Part shown: piece by piece, positions 54,801-63,594 of the stretch
How the letters are laid out: each line of letters opens with the position of its first letter
Position numbering within the stretch: position 1 is the stretch's first letter
Assembly (NCBI GenBank): GCA_905221605.1
Contig: CAJNDS010002109.1
Span: forward strand, 1 to 64,000
Source of the DNA: Symbiodinium natans
Taxonomy: Eukaryota > Sar > Dinophyceae > Suessiales > Symbiodiniaceae
DNA length: 64,000 nt
Direction: 5' to 3'
Made by a program: the position numbers and the translations under genes
The notes under the pieces: generated by a model
Seen by the model: only the letters and a program-made list of their open reading frames with translations
Databases searched by the model: none
Told to the model about the DNA's origin: nothing

Positions 54801-57800
54801 GGAGACCCGCGGCCTTACGTGGCGTTCTGGGCCTTGACAAGGTCTTGGACCTTGCAGGCCTGACGGACCTGGACTGAGACCACGCTGATGCGCCTCTCCC
54901 TGCTAGTCAGTGCTCTGCTTTTTCTTGTGCTTTTTGTTTTTCATTTTATTCACCTTCTTTCTTGGGGGCTGCTGTGTGCGGCGACAAGCCCTGGACTGTC
55001 AGTGTGGTGCCGCTCGATACGCTGCTATCCTGCCTCGTGGCCGGGTGCTGCGGGGCGCTCTGCCAGTTTGAATTCCAAGCAGAGAGGCAATGACGGTCCA
55101 CGAGCCCCTGAGACTTGCCGCCACGGATGGTGCCTTAGGCGCGGCACTGCTTCAAGCAGGTGCCAGCACTCACTCACTCACTCAAGCCCTGGCAAACTTG
55201 AGCAATTCTAAACCGTAAACCCTAAACCCCAAACCCCACACCCCAAACCCTAAACCCTAAACCCCAAACGCCCCACGAATCAGCTCCGAAGTCCAAGCCA
55301 GGGAACACACAGCAGGTTCAGCTGCAACATGCCAAGCCCTAAGCCGTAAGCCGTAAACCGTAAGCCGTAGGTTCTAAGCCCTAAGCCTTTAAGCCCTGGG
55401 CCCTGAAGCCTAGCCGTATTAAGCCATAAGCCCCGAGCCCTGAGCCTTCAGCCTTCAGCCCTACGCCCTAGGCCTTAAACCCTTAACCCTAAGCCAATCT
55501 TGCACTTCCAGAGAGGAGGTTTCGTCGGGCTGAAGGGGCTCGAAGAAGTTCTCTTCTCTGTTGGGCCAGCTAGCGGTTGCAGCCCCCAGCGCGAAACTCC
55601 CAAAACACAAAAGCCCAAAAATGCTCCAATAAGTCACCAAAACCACAAAACAGAAAAGCACAAGCACACCACCGACAAAAACACAACAACAAAACAAGAA
55701 AACGCGCAAAACCTTAGTTCTATTTTGCCGAGGTGCTCCCCACTGGGCATTGGAACCCAGGGAGACCAGGCGGCGGGCCTTTCAGCCTGGGAGCCCAGAC
55801 TGGAAGAGTTTTTATGTTATGTTTTTTTGTTTTTTGGGGGGTTGGGGGTTAGGGTTGAGTTTGGGATTTTGGGTTTAGGGTTTACAGTAGGGTTTCGGGT
55901 TTAGGGTTTCGGGTGTCGGGTTCAGGGTAGGATGCGTCAACCAAAGCTCCAGAATTACGTGTTTTCCTTCGCGTGCACCCGCAAAATTCTGTGTTTTTTT
56001 GGGGTCTGACTTGTGTACTCAGAAACTCGAAAAACATCTGTTTGTGCGAACAGAAACTGACGGTTATGCAGGGAAATCCCAAAGTTGTCGGTTTTACATG
56101 TATCGCGAAAATGATCGTGTCCCTACGACAGTTCTTCAATCTTTTTTGGGCTTTCGCGAAAGACTTTCCCCTTCATCAGGTTTGGCACACGATGGCATCT
56201 CTTTTGTGGAGGTTTCAAAGCCAAGCCCCCTAGCCGAGCATTTCTTGCTGTTTCATGTTGCTTTCCGTGCAGGCTTCCGCAACTAATTGAGACAACATCG
56301 ATAAACCTTGAAACCTAGACTCCTAGGCTCGAAGACCCCAAGCCCCAAGCCCCGGAACGTTCCCCCCTTATACTAACAGTTCAAATAAGGATTGTAATAC
56401 CCTTATTATAGTCCCTGTTCAGGACCCGAAACCCCAAATCCGAAGCTTCCTCAACCCTTATATAGAGCCCCTAAACACCAGACCGAAACCCTCAACTTGC
56501 AAAACTCTGAGAACCCGAAGCCAAGCCGTAAACTTCCTATAATCTCGAAGCACGTGGGTGCTGGAACCTGAAATCCCCATGTGCCGGCACTCCAAAAACT
56601 TTAACGGGCAAAGGGTTTCCAGGGCTTTAGGGTTCCTTAGGGTTCTTGGGGTTCTGCTTTTAAGTTTATGATTGTGATGATTATTGTTGTTTTACTGTGT
56701 TACTATTCCATTCTATATTTTATTGTTTTTTTGTTGTTCTTGTTTTTTAGGATCTTAAGTGTTTTTGGGGATTTTGGGGTCCTTCGTGACTCCGAAAAGA
56801 GACGTTCCAAGACATCGGCCAGGCCCCGTCTTCAAGGATGAAGCTGCGCCAGTCGGTCAGGCCACGCAAGCCACTTCTAGGGGTTTAGGGTTTGGGGTTG
56901 AAGGGTTAAGGGTTTAAGGGTTTGAGGGTTTAAGGGATTAAGGGTTTAAGGGTTTAAGGGTTTAAGGGTTTAAGGGTTTAAGGGTTTAAGGGTTTAAGGG
57001 TTTAAGGGTTTCAGGGTTTAGGGTTCCGGTTTCGGGTTTCGGGTTTGGGGTTTGGGGTCCTGAAGGGCGGGCCTTAGGGAGCCTTAGGGCAATGTGGGGA
57101 GTATTCGGGAACCTTGGGTTACATGCGCCCCTTGACCCCGTGCTCCCCACCACCGGGGCTCCTAAGCTTCCCGAAAATCCCGAAACCCTAAACCCTAAAC
57201 CCTAAAACCCTAAAACCCTAAAACCCTAAAACCCTAAAACCCTAAAACCCTTCAACCCTAAACCCTAAACCCTAAACCCTAAACCCTAAACCCTACGGCC
57301 TTGCAGACGTCGGCCTCCTGGGCCAGCCTCGGGCATACGGAGGGCCACCACCTCGCCGGTTGGGAGTGGTTCCTGATGGTCTTCGCCTGGCCCTAAAACG
57401 GGGGCTGAGGGGGTGTTTGGGGTTTGGGATAGGGTTTAGGGTTTAGGGTTTAGGGTCTAGGGTTTAGGGTTTAGGGTTTAGGGTTTGGGGTTTAGGGTTT
57501 TGGGGTTGACAGGGTGGACGGGGTGCAGGGATTTCCTGGGGCGCATGCTTTAAGAATGCAAAGGTTGGCTGGAGTTTTCTTTAGGGCTGAAGAGGTTCAG
57601 GATTCAGTTCAGGTTTCGAGAGAGTCGAGGGTTTCAAGAAGTTTCGGAGTCGAGCCCCAAACCTACGAACCCGACACCCGATAGGGTGTGGGGTTCCTGG
57701 GGTGGGTTGTCGCGCCGCTAACCCATAACGAAGGGCCCTGGTACCTACCCTAAGAGGCTGCTGAGGCTTGAAGGCTTGAGGCTTGAGGGTCTCTGGTTCA

Positions 57801-58984
57801 GGGGCACAACGCAAACAAGACCTCAATTTGAGTCCTTGTAGCCCGCCCAAACCCTAACCCTAAGCCTTCAGCCCTAAGCCCGAAGCCCGAAGCCCTAAGC
57901 CCTAAGCCCTAAACAACCCAAACCCCAAACCCCAAACCCGAACCCCAAACCCCAAACCCCAAACCCCAAACCCCAAACCCCAAACCCCAAACCCCACACC
58001 CTAAACCCTAAACCCCAAGCCTCCAAAAGCAACCCCAGCCTTTCGAGGGCTTGGTCGTCTTCTTGGGTGGCCTGAGTGTGCTGCTCTACAACTATGCCTT
58101 CGGGCCCAAGAGTGGCTTGGAGGAAGGAGTTATGGGTTTGGGGGGGTTTTAGGGGTTCAGGGGTTTAGGGGTTTAGGGTTTGAGGTTTAGGGGTTTAGGG
58201 TTCAGGGTTTAGGGTTTATGGTTTAGGGTTTAGGGTTTAGGGTTGTAGGCGTAGGGGGTTTAGGGTCAAGAAGGTCAAGATGGGGTCTTAAGATTGTCCA
58301 TGACTTTACGGGTTTGGGGTTTCAAAAACAATCTTTGGGGTTGGGGTCTATGGTTTTAGGGCTTAGGGTTCTCAATTTGGGGCTGACAAGATCTTGGGTC
58401 AGAGGCAGGCTTAAAGAGGGTCCAGGGTTACGGGGATTAGGGTTGCGGGGGTTTAGGAGGATTGAAAGGGGTTGCAGGGTTGAAGGTGTTGTGAAGCTTC
58501 ACGCCACCACCAGTCAAACTTCTTTGTCCGCTAGGTCCGTTTGTGTTCTGCACTTCTGAGTAGTTTCATGGGGCCTTAGTATGGTCCCTTACCTCCTTTA
58601 GAGGGTTCTGATGTATGGGCCCTTAATTTGTCTAGGGTATAGAAGAGTATATAAGGGGCCACAGACTAAGGGACCATGTAACTACCCTTGGAGCACTCGG
58701 TGGGTTCGGGGATGGCGGCTCCAGCAGCAGTAGCAGTCCCAATTGGCCGAAAGCCGCAGTTTGCGCGTGTGGGTTGTTTCCAGGGCTTCTGAGAAGGGGC
58801 ATCGATCTAAGTCATGGACCCTTCGACTTGGTATCCTAAGCTCTAGAGGGAGCCTTCGCTCGATTGGCGCAGTTCTGCCAAACCTTCGGCTCTTCGCAAC
58901 CCGACAAGCCCTCAACAACCCCTCTCTCCCCTGAAGCGCAAACCCCTAAACTCCTCAACTTCTAGGGTCGCTAAGGGAGGGCTT

Positions 58985-59023
<39 letters not shown>

Positions 59024-59236
59024 GGGGGGGGTAGGTACCTGGGGAACCTTAGGGAAGGTAACGGAGCTTTAGGGAGTAATTAGTGCTGAGCTTCCCCCAA
59101 ATATGGAATATAGTCCCCTATATACTTAGTAACCCCTACATAACGCCTAAGCTCCCTGATAAGGGTCCCTCCTTTAGTCCCTTGAGGCTACGGCTATTCG
59201 TCGGAGGACGACGCCATGGACGAAGACCCGGAGTGA
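45750..59236 (+). CDS. Candidate secreted or membrane protein gene made of about 20 tiny exons in telomere-repeat introns
   Basis: Start exon 45750-45809 encodes a textbook signal peptide (MYRALLLC...ALGCQ). Downstream, short GC-rich islands with flanking AG and GT/GC signals translate without stops: 46457-46492, 46634-46713, 47896-47961, 48287-48362, 48512-48582, 48753-48805, 49436-49515, 50068-50137, 50865-50936, 51785-51826, 52195-52254, 52790-52836, 52869-52943, 53209-53270, 56823-56860, 57307-57378, 58039-58128, 58694-58772 and 59187-59236. Most neighbouring pairs agree in codon phase. The product would be an Ala-rich helical luminal part, one or two membrane segments near 57307-58128 and an acidic tail ending DEDPE-stop. 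Function unknown. The 53.3-56.8 kb gap holds another ORF, so two genes are possible. Exon calls are by eye. Confidence 0.5.
46634..46713 (+). CDS. Exon encoding AARAVALAYTMLADWVDCY
   Basis: Preceded by CTCCATTGCAG and followed by GTCAGG. Two leading bases complete a codon begun by one G at the end of the preceding island (46457-46492, AEAAAAEAAKANLL). Amphipathic helix with a Cys. Confidence 0.5.
47674..47882 (-). repeat. Telomere-like array CCCTAAA, ending in CCCTGAA
   Basis: About 29 units; the last four before 47882 are the CCCTGAA variant. Confidence 0.95.
47896..47961 (+). CDS. Exon encoding AAAARVAAGDAKTLGLSEDYQ
   Basis: GC-rich island between a CCCTGAA-type array and TTTAGGG repeats; CACAG acceptor, CAG/GCCCGG donor (GC type), phase 0 at both ends. 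Confidence 0.5.
47980..48075 (+). repeat. TTTAGGG/TTTGGGG block, opposite orientation
   Basis: G-strand repeats starting about 100 bp after the C-strand array at 47674-47882, on the other side of a GC-rich island. Confidence 0.9.
48084..48146. mobile_element. MITE-like element, copy 1 (63 bp)
   Basis: Inverted arms GTTCCCCCTTATACTAGC... and ...GGATAAGGGGGAGC around an AT-rich centre. Related copies at 56359 and 62901. Confidence 0.7.
48287..48362 (+). CDS. Exon encoding ICNRCGTHSSKADSLFWHS
   Basis: Acceptor GGTTAAG at the end of a TTTAGGG array, donor G/GTTCAG; ends in phase 1, and the next island (48512, RDDFAKLYAHAAEG) starts with two bases as required. Confidence 0.4.
48753..48805 (+). 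CDS. Exon encoding AQYGGKAAFKVFQEAPG
   Basis: Acceptor CTCTGTCAG, donor CG/GTGGTT, ends phase 2; the next exon at 49436 starts with the single base needed, giving Arg. Confidence 0.5.
48873..48975 (-). repeat. Telomere-like CCCTAAA array
   Basis: About 14 perfect units. Confidence 0.95.
49083..49186 (+). repeat. Telomere-like TTTAGGG/TTTGGGG array
   Basis: About 14 units, four of them the TTTGGGG variant. Confidence 0.93.
49436..49515 (+). CDS. Exon encoding QAGKSLEASSIGAGQQAANI
   Basis: Acceptor TCCAACAG, donor GGAG/GTTAGG, ends phase 1. The 50068 exon begins CA, completing GCA. Ala/Ser-rich helix. Confidence 0.55.
49918..50050 (-). repeat. CCCTAAA array grading into CCCTAAG
   Basis: The last five units are CCCTAAG; local spread of a variant unit. 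Confidence 0.92.
50068..50137 (+). CDS. Exon encoding AEAAGLSPEQQLKNAAITVA
   Basis: Acceptor CCCTGCAG, donor CGG/GCCCCC (GC type), ends phase 2; the next exon at 50865 begins with the single base needed (Gly). Confidence 0.55.
50865..50936 (+). CDS. Exon encoding ALDHSDQKRADMAYATARAS
   Basis: Acceptor GGTCGCAG, donor AAGG/GCGCTC. Charged helix; composition clearly unlike the surrounding repeat-derived DNA. Confidence 0.55.
50996..51245. repeat. Paired C-strand and G-strand telomere-like arrays
   Basis: CCCTAAA at 50996-51090 and TTTAGGG at 51157-51245, separated by about 65 bp of unique DNA. Confidence 0.92.
51535..51755 (-). repeat. CCCTAAA array followed by a homogeneous CCCTGAA array
   Basis: About 13 CCCTAAA units then, from 51641, about 15 CCCTGAA units in a row with almost no mixing. 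Confidence 0.95.
52869..52943 (+). CDS. Exon encoding NLPNKNPAQQNREYAKPTWP
   Basis: Acceptor CCCTCCAG, donor AAAAG/GTGATG. The island just before it (52790-52836) ends with a perfect GTAAGT donor, and phases match (1 then 2). The reverse strand is also open here, so strand rests on the splice signals. Confidence 0.5.
54393..54877 (+). CDS. Unrecognised ORF in non-telomeric DNA
   Basis: Open from an acceptor-like GACCGCGAG to TGA 54875-54877. Coding-like translation: TEVLLNLALRRRVSDAAYRY, LRTVRARQDRRSIQGVLE, AEFWSNILAYDMRRARVAT, ending in LDLAGLTDLD. A stretch around 54583-54642 (starting GTGTTGTACATG, ending GCGACGCGAG) may be a short intron, because its translation is Cys/Thr-rich and unlike the rest. 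No family recognised. 53540-54390 upstream has long ORFs but no clear exon. It lies inside the largest gap of the 45750-59236 exon chain, either nested in an intron or showing that the chain is two genes. Confidence 0.4.
55207..55500 (-). repeat. Degenerate CCCTAAA-, AAGCC- and CCGTAAG-type tract
   Basis: Diverged repeats (CCCTAAG, CCGTAAG, CCTTCAG) with islands of unique DNA; no gene. Confidence 0.7.
56359..56425. mobile_element. MITE-like element, copy 2 (diverged)
   Basis: Left arm GTTCCCCCCTTATACTAACA is well conserved; the right arm (CCCTTATTATAGTCCCTGTT) is diverged or rearranged. Confidence 0.5.
56880..57050 (+). repeat. 8-bp variant array TTTAAGGG
   Basis: About a dozen TTTAAGGG units, an octamer derivative of the telomere repeat, ending in TTTCGGG/TTTGGGG forms. 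Confidence 0.92.
57180..57295 (-). repeat. CCCTAAAA octamer array followed by CCCTAAA
   Basis: Seven CCCTAAAA units, then a break (CCCTTCAA) and six CCCTAAA heptamers. Confidence 0.92.
57307..57378 (+). CDS. Exon encoding TSASWASLGHTEGHHLAGWE followed by WFLM
   Basis: Acceptor GGCCTTGCAG, donor ATG/GTCTTC, 24 codons in phase 0. Leads into the membrane-segment exon at 58039. Confidence 0.5.
57417..57505 (+). repeat. TTTAGGG array
   Basis: About eleven units, opposite orientation to the previous array across the exon at 57307-57378. Confidence 0.92.
57845..58015 (-). repeat. CCCTAAG and CCCCAAA arrays
   Basis: Runs of CCCTAAG/CCCGAAG, then about ten CCCCAAA units, directly upstream of the membrane-segment exon. 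Confidence 0.9.
58039..58128 (+). CDS. Exon encoding a transmembrane segment
   Basis: 30 codons, phase 0: LVVFLGGLSVLLYNYAFGP is a convincing membrane helix, followed by KSGLEEG. Acceptor AACCCCAG, donor GGA/GTTATG. Confidence 0.6.
58577..58684. mobile_element. Small inverted-repeat element
   Basis: ATGGTCCCTTA near 58582 is inverted at TAAGGGACCAT (58667-58677). The 108-bp piece includes ATATAAGGGGCC and lies immediately before the exon at 58694, so part of it may supply the intron 3' end. Confidence 0.55.
58694..58772 (+). CDS. Exon encoding a cytoplasmic-type tail (MAAPAAVAVPIGRKPQFARV)
   Basis: Acceptor CCCTTGGAG, donor GTGG/GTTGTT, ends phase 1; the last exon begins with the two bases needed to give Gly. 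Confidence 0.5.
58989..59041 (+). repeat. Poly-G tract
   Basis: 43 consecutive G, CC, then 8 more G. Likely unstable and error-prone in sequencing. Confidence 0.95.
59187..59236 (+). CDS. Terminal exon with acidic tail and stop
   Basis: After CCTTGAG, translates YGYSSEDDAMDEDPE then TGA at 59234-59236. Short acidic C-terminus as in many membrane proteins. Confidence 0.55.
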
Positions 59237-60569
59237 GAGGGGGTAGGGGATGCGAATCGATTCATCCGACAGGGCGTCCTTTAGGATCGCAGTTTGGGGT
59301 TTGGGGGCCTGGTGTCCTGGGGTGTAGGGTTTAGGGTTCAGGGTTTTGGGGTCTAGGACGGTTTAGGACGCTTCCGGGATGGTTTTGGAGGGTTTTCAGG
59401 TTTAGAGGGTTTAGGGGGCTAAGTTTTCGGTTTTGTTTCCACAGAGGGCCTGATGAGAAGGACGTTGGCCCCTTTTATTGAAGGCGTGCTGCTGAGCCCT
59501 GGGGCTTGGTGAGTTAAGACCTCCCTGCGCCAGAGGGGGCCTTCTGACCTCGGAGGACCCTGCCATCGTTTCACTGAAAGCCCAACAAACAAAGGAACCA
59601 GCTGTGCGAGGTCTTGGCAAAGAAAATGGTCACGACAACCGTCCGAACTGCGGGGAGGGCGGGGGGGGGCCGTTTATAGCCCGAGTAGGAACCTAAACCC
59701 CCTAGATCCCAGCCCTGACAAGGCTCCAAAAGCCCCAAACCCCAAAACCCTGAAACAGTAAAGCAGACTCAGCACCGTAGGTTTCTGGCCAACGCTTGTG
59801 GTTTGCCCGCTCCTACACACAGAGGCAAGCTCAGAACAGCTCCCCAATAGTCTCAACGGCGCACGGAGTTTCCGGTAGTGCGCCCACGATACTCAGCACC
59901 CTAAACCCTAACTTGAAATTATTCAAAAGCTCAAAAACCGAAACTTTCCTAGGAACTTTCCTCGAAACTTTCCCCGGACCTGAACCCTGAATAATTTCAA
60001 AAAACCCTAAACCCTAATCCCTAAACCCTAAACCCTAAACCCTCAACCCTAAACCCTAAGCCCACCGAGTCCGGGAAGGCTGCGCTTCGTAAATGGGGAC
60101 CCACCAACGCCCCCGGCGGGTTTGTACCCTGGGGTTTAGGGTTTAGGGTTTAGGGTTTAGGCCACACCAAACTTTGCATGTGAAGATTGGACGAACAGGG
60201 GCTTGTACCCTAAAAAACTAAACCCGAAAGACTATGCAGGTGCCATACGAGTTGTGGGTGGGTTAGGGTTCTAGGGGGGCTTAGTGTAGGGGTTCGAAGG
60301 TACGGCACGTTGCTGTACTTGCAAGGCCTTTCTCAATTCTGGTGAACGGGTCGTCAGCTCGTGCACTTCACAATATCTCATTCCTGTCGAATAGGCTATC
60401 CACCAAGACATGGAGTTCTTCTCCATGTATGATGCTGTGTGTCATCACGCAATCCCCTTGAGATTGGAGTGCGCCCCGCACGTGGGCCTCTAAGGGAGAG
60501 CCTTCTCTCCACCCCCTCTCTGATCACTCACCACAGAATTCCCACCTCTGCATGTGGCCATAGGGCATC

Positions 60570-61637
60570 ATGGCGTGCTGCCGCTGCTGCCGCTGCTGCC
60601 GCTGCTGCAGCTGCGCAGCGGCAGGGGCTGTCATCGCGCTTCTTGCCGCCGTGCTCACCGGCATGTGCTACAACGCGTCTCTGGCGGCGCAGCGCCTCAT
60701 TGAGCCAATGCCTACCGCGGAGGAGCTGCCGGCGGGGGCACGCTACTTCCGTGACCGGCCTTCTGACGGCGGGAGGCTCGAATGGCACGAGTATGGATCC
60801 ACTGAGCCGGGCGCGCAGGTGTGGCTTCTTGTGCATGGATCCGTCAGCACCGGGGGCGTCTTCCACATCTTCCCCGGCTTTGATCGCCGCATGCGGGAGT
60901 TGGGCGTGCGAGTGATTGCGCCCACCATGCCAGGCTGGGGCGCCTCTGATGCCTACACGCCCGTGTTCAAGATGACGGGTGGCCTGTGGTTGGCAAGATG
61001 GACTCAAGACACGCTGGCGCTCCTGGACTCGCTGGGTGTCGACAAGTTTGCTGTGTCCGGTATGAGCCTGGGTGCGCCCCCTGCCCTGGCCCTAGCTGCG
61101 GCTGCGCAGAGCAAGCGCCGCCTCGTAGCCGTGGCAGCGCTGATCGCAAACATGTGGAACCACCCTGGCTTTGACATTGTTGAGGCCATCTCCTACACAG
61201 CCATGGAGCGCCTTGCCATCCGGGCGCTTCAGAGCCAATACCTGGGATCGGCAGCCGCGTGGCTCATGCGCAAGATGATCCTCGGAACGACGGACTTCAG
61301 CACCAGCCCGATGGTCCCGGACGACGTCACGTGGGACCGTGGGCTGTGGGGGAGCGACATGCAGCGTGCCTTCCGCTATCAGCTGGCAGGGCAGGTGCAG
61401 TCAAATCGGCTGGCGTTCATCCACACGCCGGCGCCGTTGGTTGATTGGGCCGTGTTTGACGATTCCGTCCCCGTGTATGTCTTCTACGGCGACCGGGACG
61501 ACGTTTGCCCGCCTGTGATGGCGGCCCACACGGCCACCATGCTTCCGTGGGCAAAGCGGATGGAGTTCCGTGGCACGCACTTCCACCTGGATATCTTCAG
61601 TGTTGCCCAGGCGCTCTTTGCTGGTGCATCCGGCTGA
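60570..61637 (+). CDS. Alpha/beta hydrolase with Cys-rich membrane-anchoring N-terminus, 355 residues
   Basis: Single intronless frame, ATG 60570 to TGA 61635-61637. The alpha/beta hydrolase fold is clear: oxyanion-hole strand WLLVHGSVSTGG, nucleophile elbow SGMSLG with S166, acid D308 in VFYGDRDD and His in RGTHFHLD (H337). PTMPGWGASD matches the typical loop after strand beta-4. The N-terminus is nine Cys in the first 14 residues (MACCRCCRCCRCCS) followed by a hydrophobic helix (AVIALLAAVLTGM), suggesting a signal anchor with possible palmitoylation. Substrate unknown; the fold covers esterases, lipases and epoxide hydrolases. GC-rich third positions and lack of introns differ from its neighbours. 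Confidence 0.88.
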   Translation: MACCRCCRCCRCCSCAAAGAVIALLAAVLTGMCYNASLAAQRLIEPMPTAEELPAGARYFRDRPSDGGRLEWHEYGSTEPGAQVWLLVHGSVSTGGVFHIFPGFDRRMRELGVRVIAPTMPGWGASDAYTPVFKMTGGLWLARWTQDTLALLDSLGVDKFAVSGMSLGAPPALALAAAAQSKRRLVAVAALIANMWNHPGFDIVEAISYTAMERLAIRALQSQYLGSAAAWLMRKMILGTTDFSTSPMVPDDVTWDRGLWGSDMQRAFRYQLAGQVQSNRLAFIHTPAPLVDWAVFDDSVPVYVFYGDRDDVCPPVMAAHTATMLPWAKRMEFRGTHFHLDIFSVAQALFAGASG

Positions 61638-62475
61638 TTGCAGGGCTGACGCGGCGCCGGGCAGTGAGAGATATGAGGGTGCTTGCCACCTTGGGCAATT
61701 GCTGACCCAGGTGTAACATGCCCACTTTCCTCTTCATAAATCCTTGGGAATCCTGATGAGCCATGCATGCAGTGAGTCCATGCTTGGGAGGGTCTTTCTA
61801 AGGGAGGATGTCACGCGTGACCTGGGCAAAGAATCAGCGCCACTCCCAAGGCACGAAACGATTTTCTGCCTCAGATGTTCAAATGACGGTTGCTGCCGCG
61901 GTTCAGAAAGGGACATTGATGAGATGAGGCTCTAGACGTTCCAACACGGCCCTCCGCCGGCTTGTACCTTAACACCCTAAACGTTGCAGCGTGCGCATGC
62001 GTGCGCTGTGTTCGCGAACAGGGGGTTGTACACAAAAAGCCCAGAAAAGCTCATCCCTCAAGACACTGCAGGCACCATACGTTCGAAGAGTTTGCGTTGC
62101 TTGGGCTTCAGGGCTGCAGGGTTTTGGGTTTAGGGCTTAGGGGTAGTCCTTGGATGTTTTGGGGTTTGGGGGGGCCGAGGGTCCGAGAACTTGGTTGAAA
62201 AGATCGAACGGGGGCGCGAGAGGATCAAGCCAAGATGTATCCCCCCCCCCAAGCCTAAATGCATCTGCCCAAGCCCTGAACCGGAAGCCCCTGAACCCCA
62301 AAGCCACCCCAACCTCGTGACTTATTTTTCAAACCCTGAGCCCTCAGTCCTAAATATTGCAAAGCCCTAGAAACCAAGAAGAGCCCAGAAGCCTGAACCC
62401 CTAAGCCCCCGGACTCTGCACTGAAGCCCCACTTCCTGAAGCACCCCCCCAACATCCACAACAGGGGGACTGAAT
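61638..62475. other. 3' flank of the hydrolase gene, no further gene seen
   Basis: Unique DNA to about 62090, then increasingly degenerate telomere-like and AAGCCC-type words. Small ORFs lack features. Confidence 0.4.
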
Positions 62476-63149
62476 TACCCTAAACCCTAAGCCCTAAGCC
62501 CTAAGCCCTAAACCCTAAACCCTAAACCCTAAACCCTAGTTATTCCGACCCCAACATCCCACCTTGCTTGCATCAAAAGCGCGGTGCAGCCATGGCACCT
62601 CCGGCGTTGGGCCGCCGGAGGGGCGTGGTGGGGGGCCCTCTCTCTGAGTTGGGGAATTGAGGGTTTAGGGTTTAGGGTTTAGGGTTTAGGGTTTAGGGAT
62701 GTTTTAGGGTTTAGGGATTTTTTGGGATTTTAGGTGTTATGGTTTAGGGTTTAGCGACGTTTAGGGTTTAGGGTTTAGGGTGCAGGGTTTGAGGTTCCGG
62801 ACTGGGGTGTCAGGCTTAGGGAGAACTCCGGAGGGTTTTGAGAGTCTTTTTGGGGGTACTTCCAGAGTGGAGAGGGTTCAGGTTTAGGGAGTTAGGTTGG
62901 GATGTTCCCCCTTATACTCACAGTCCTTCATAGGGAGTATAACAGGGGGTATTACCATCCCTGTTAAGGACTGTTAGCATCAGGGGGAAGATCCCAAGAG
63001 TTAGGGTTCGGGGCTTCGTCTATTTTTGCGCAGGGTTTTAGGTTTCAGGGTTTGCGGGAAAGACTTGGCCCAGGGTTTAGGGCTAGGGTTTATATTTAGG
63101 GTTTAGAGTTTAGGGTTTAGGGTTTAGGGTTTAGGGTTTAGGGTTTAGG
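62476..63149. repeat. Telomere-like blocks in both orientations
   Basis: CCCTAAG/CCCTAAA at 62476-62540; TTTAGGG at 62657-62700, 62740-62790 and 63075-63149, the last running to the base before the ATG of the signal-peptide exon. Confidence 0.88.
62901..62993. mobile_element. MITE-like element, copy 3 (93 bp, best preserved)
   Basis: Left arm GATGTTCCCCCTTATACTCA and right arm read in reverse GATCTTCCCCCTGATGCTAA, both continuing to CAGTCCTT; about 28-bp imperfect inverted repeats. Confidence 0.75.
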
Positions 63150-63203
63150 ATGCGGCTTTCCAAGGTGGTGATTGCCTTGGTGCTCTTGGCTTTGGGCTGC
63201 CAG
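63150..63203 (+). CDS. Second signal-peptide exon, start of another gene
   Basis: ATG directly after a TTTAGGG array; 18 codons: MRLSKVVIALVLLALGCQ. Ends LGCQ, like the exon at 45750-45809, with a CAG/GCGCGT donor. Read on, the frame ends at TGA 63213-63215, so splicing is needed. Likely a paralogue of the 45.75-kb gene running off the right edge; a further exon-like island with a CCCCAG/GTGGGGG donor ends at about 63793. Confidence 0.5.
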
Positions 63204-63594
63204 GCGCGTGTCTGAACCCTAAACACTAAACCCCTCAACCCTAAACCCTAAACTCGAACCCCTAAGCCCTAAACCCTAAACCCTACACTGAAGGTTAACA
63301 GTGGCGCCCATCTTCTGTTGAAGCTTGCGCTTGACTGCAAGCTTGTATGACATGGTCCTCCAGCACAAGATCATCGTCTAAGCTCAGACTACAAGCTCTA
63401 AGTCCTGAATTCGAAGGTAAATGCATCGAAAGGGAGCGACAGGTGACAGGTCCTTCTTTCTTTGTCTCAGAGAAGTAAAGCCGTTGATCTCTAGTCTGCC
63501 TTGAACCCTGCATGTCAGGAAACCTGAAGCCCTGACCTTGAAATCACCAAGTCCCTCCCAGATCCTCAACCGCCCCCGAAACCCTCAGCCCTAA

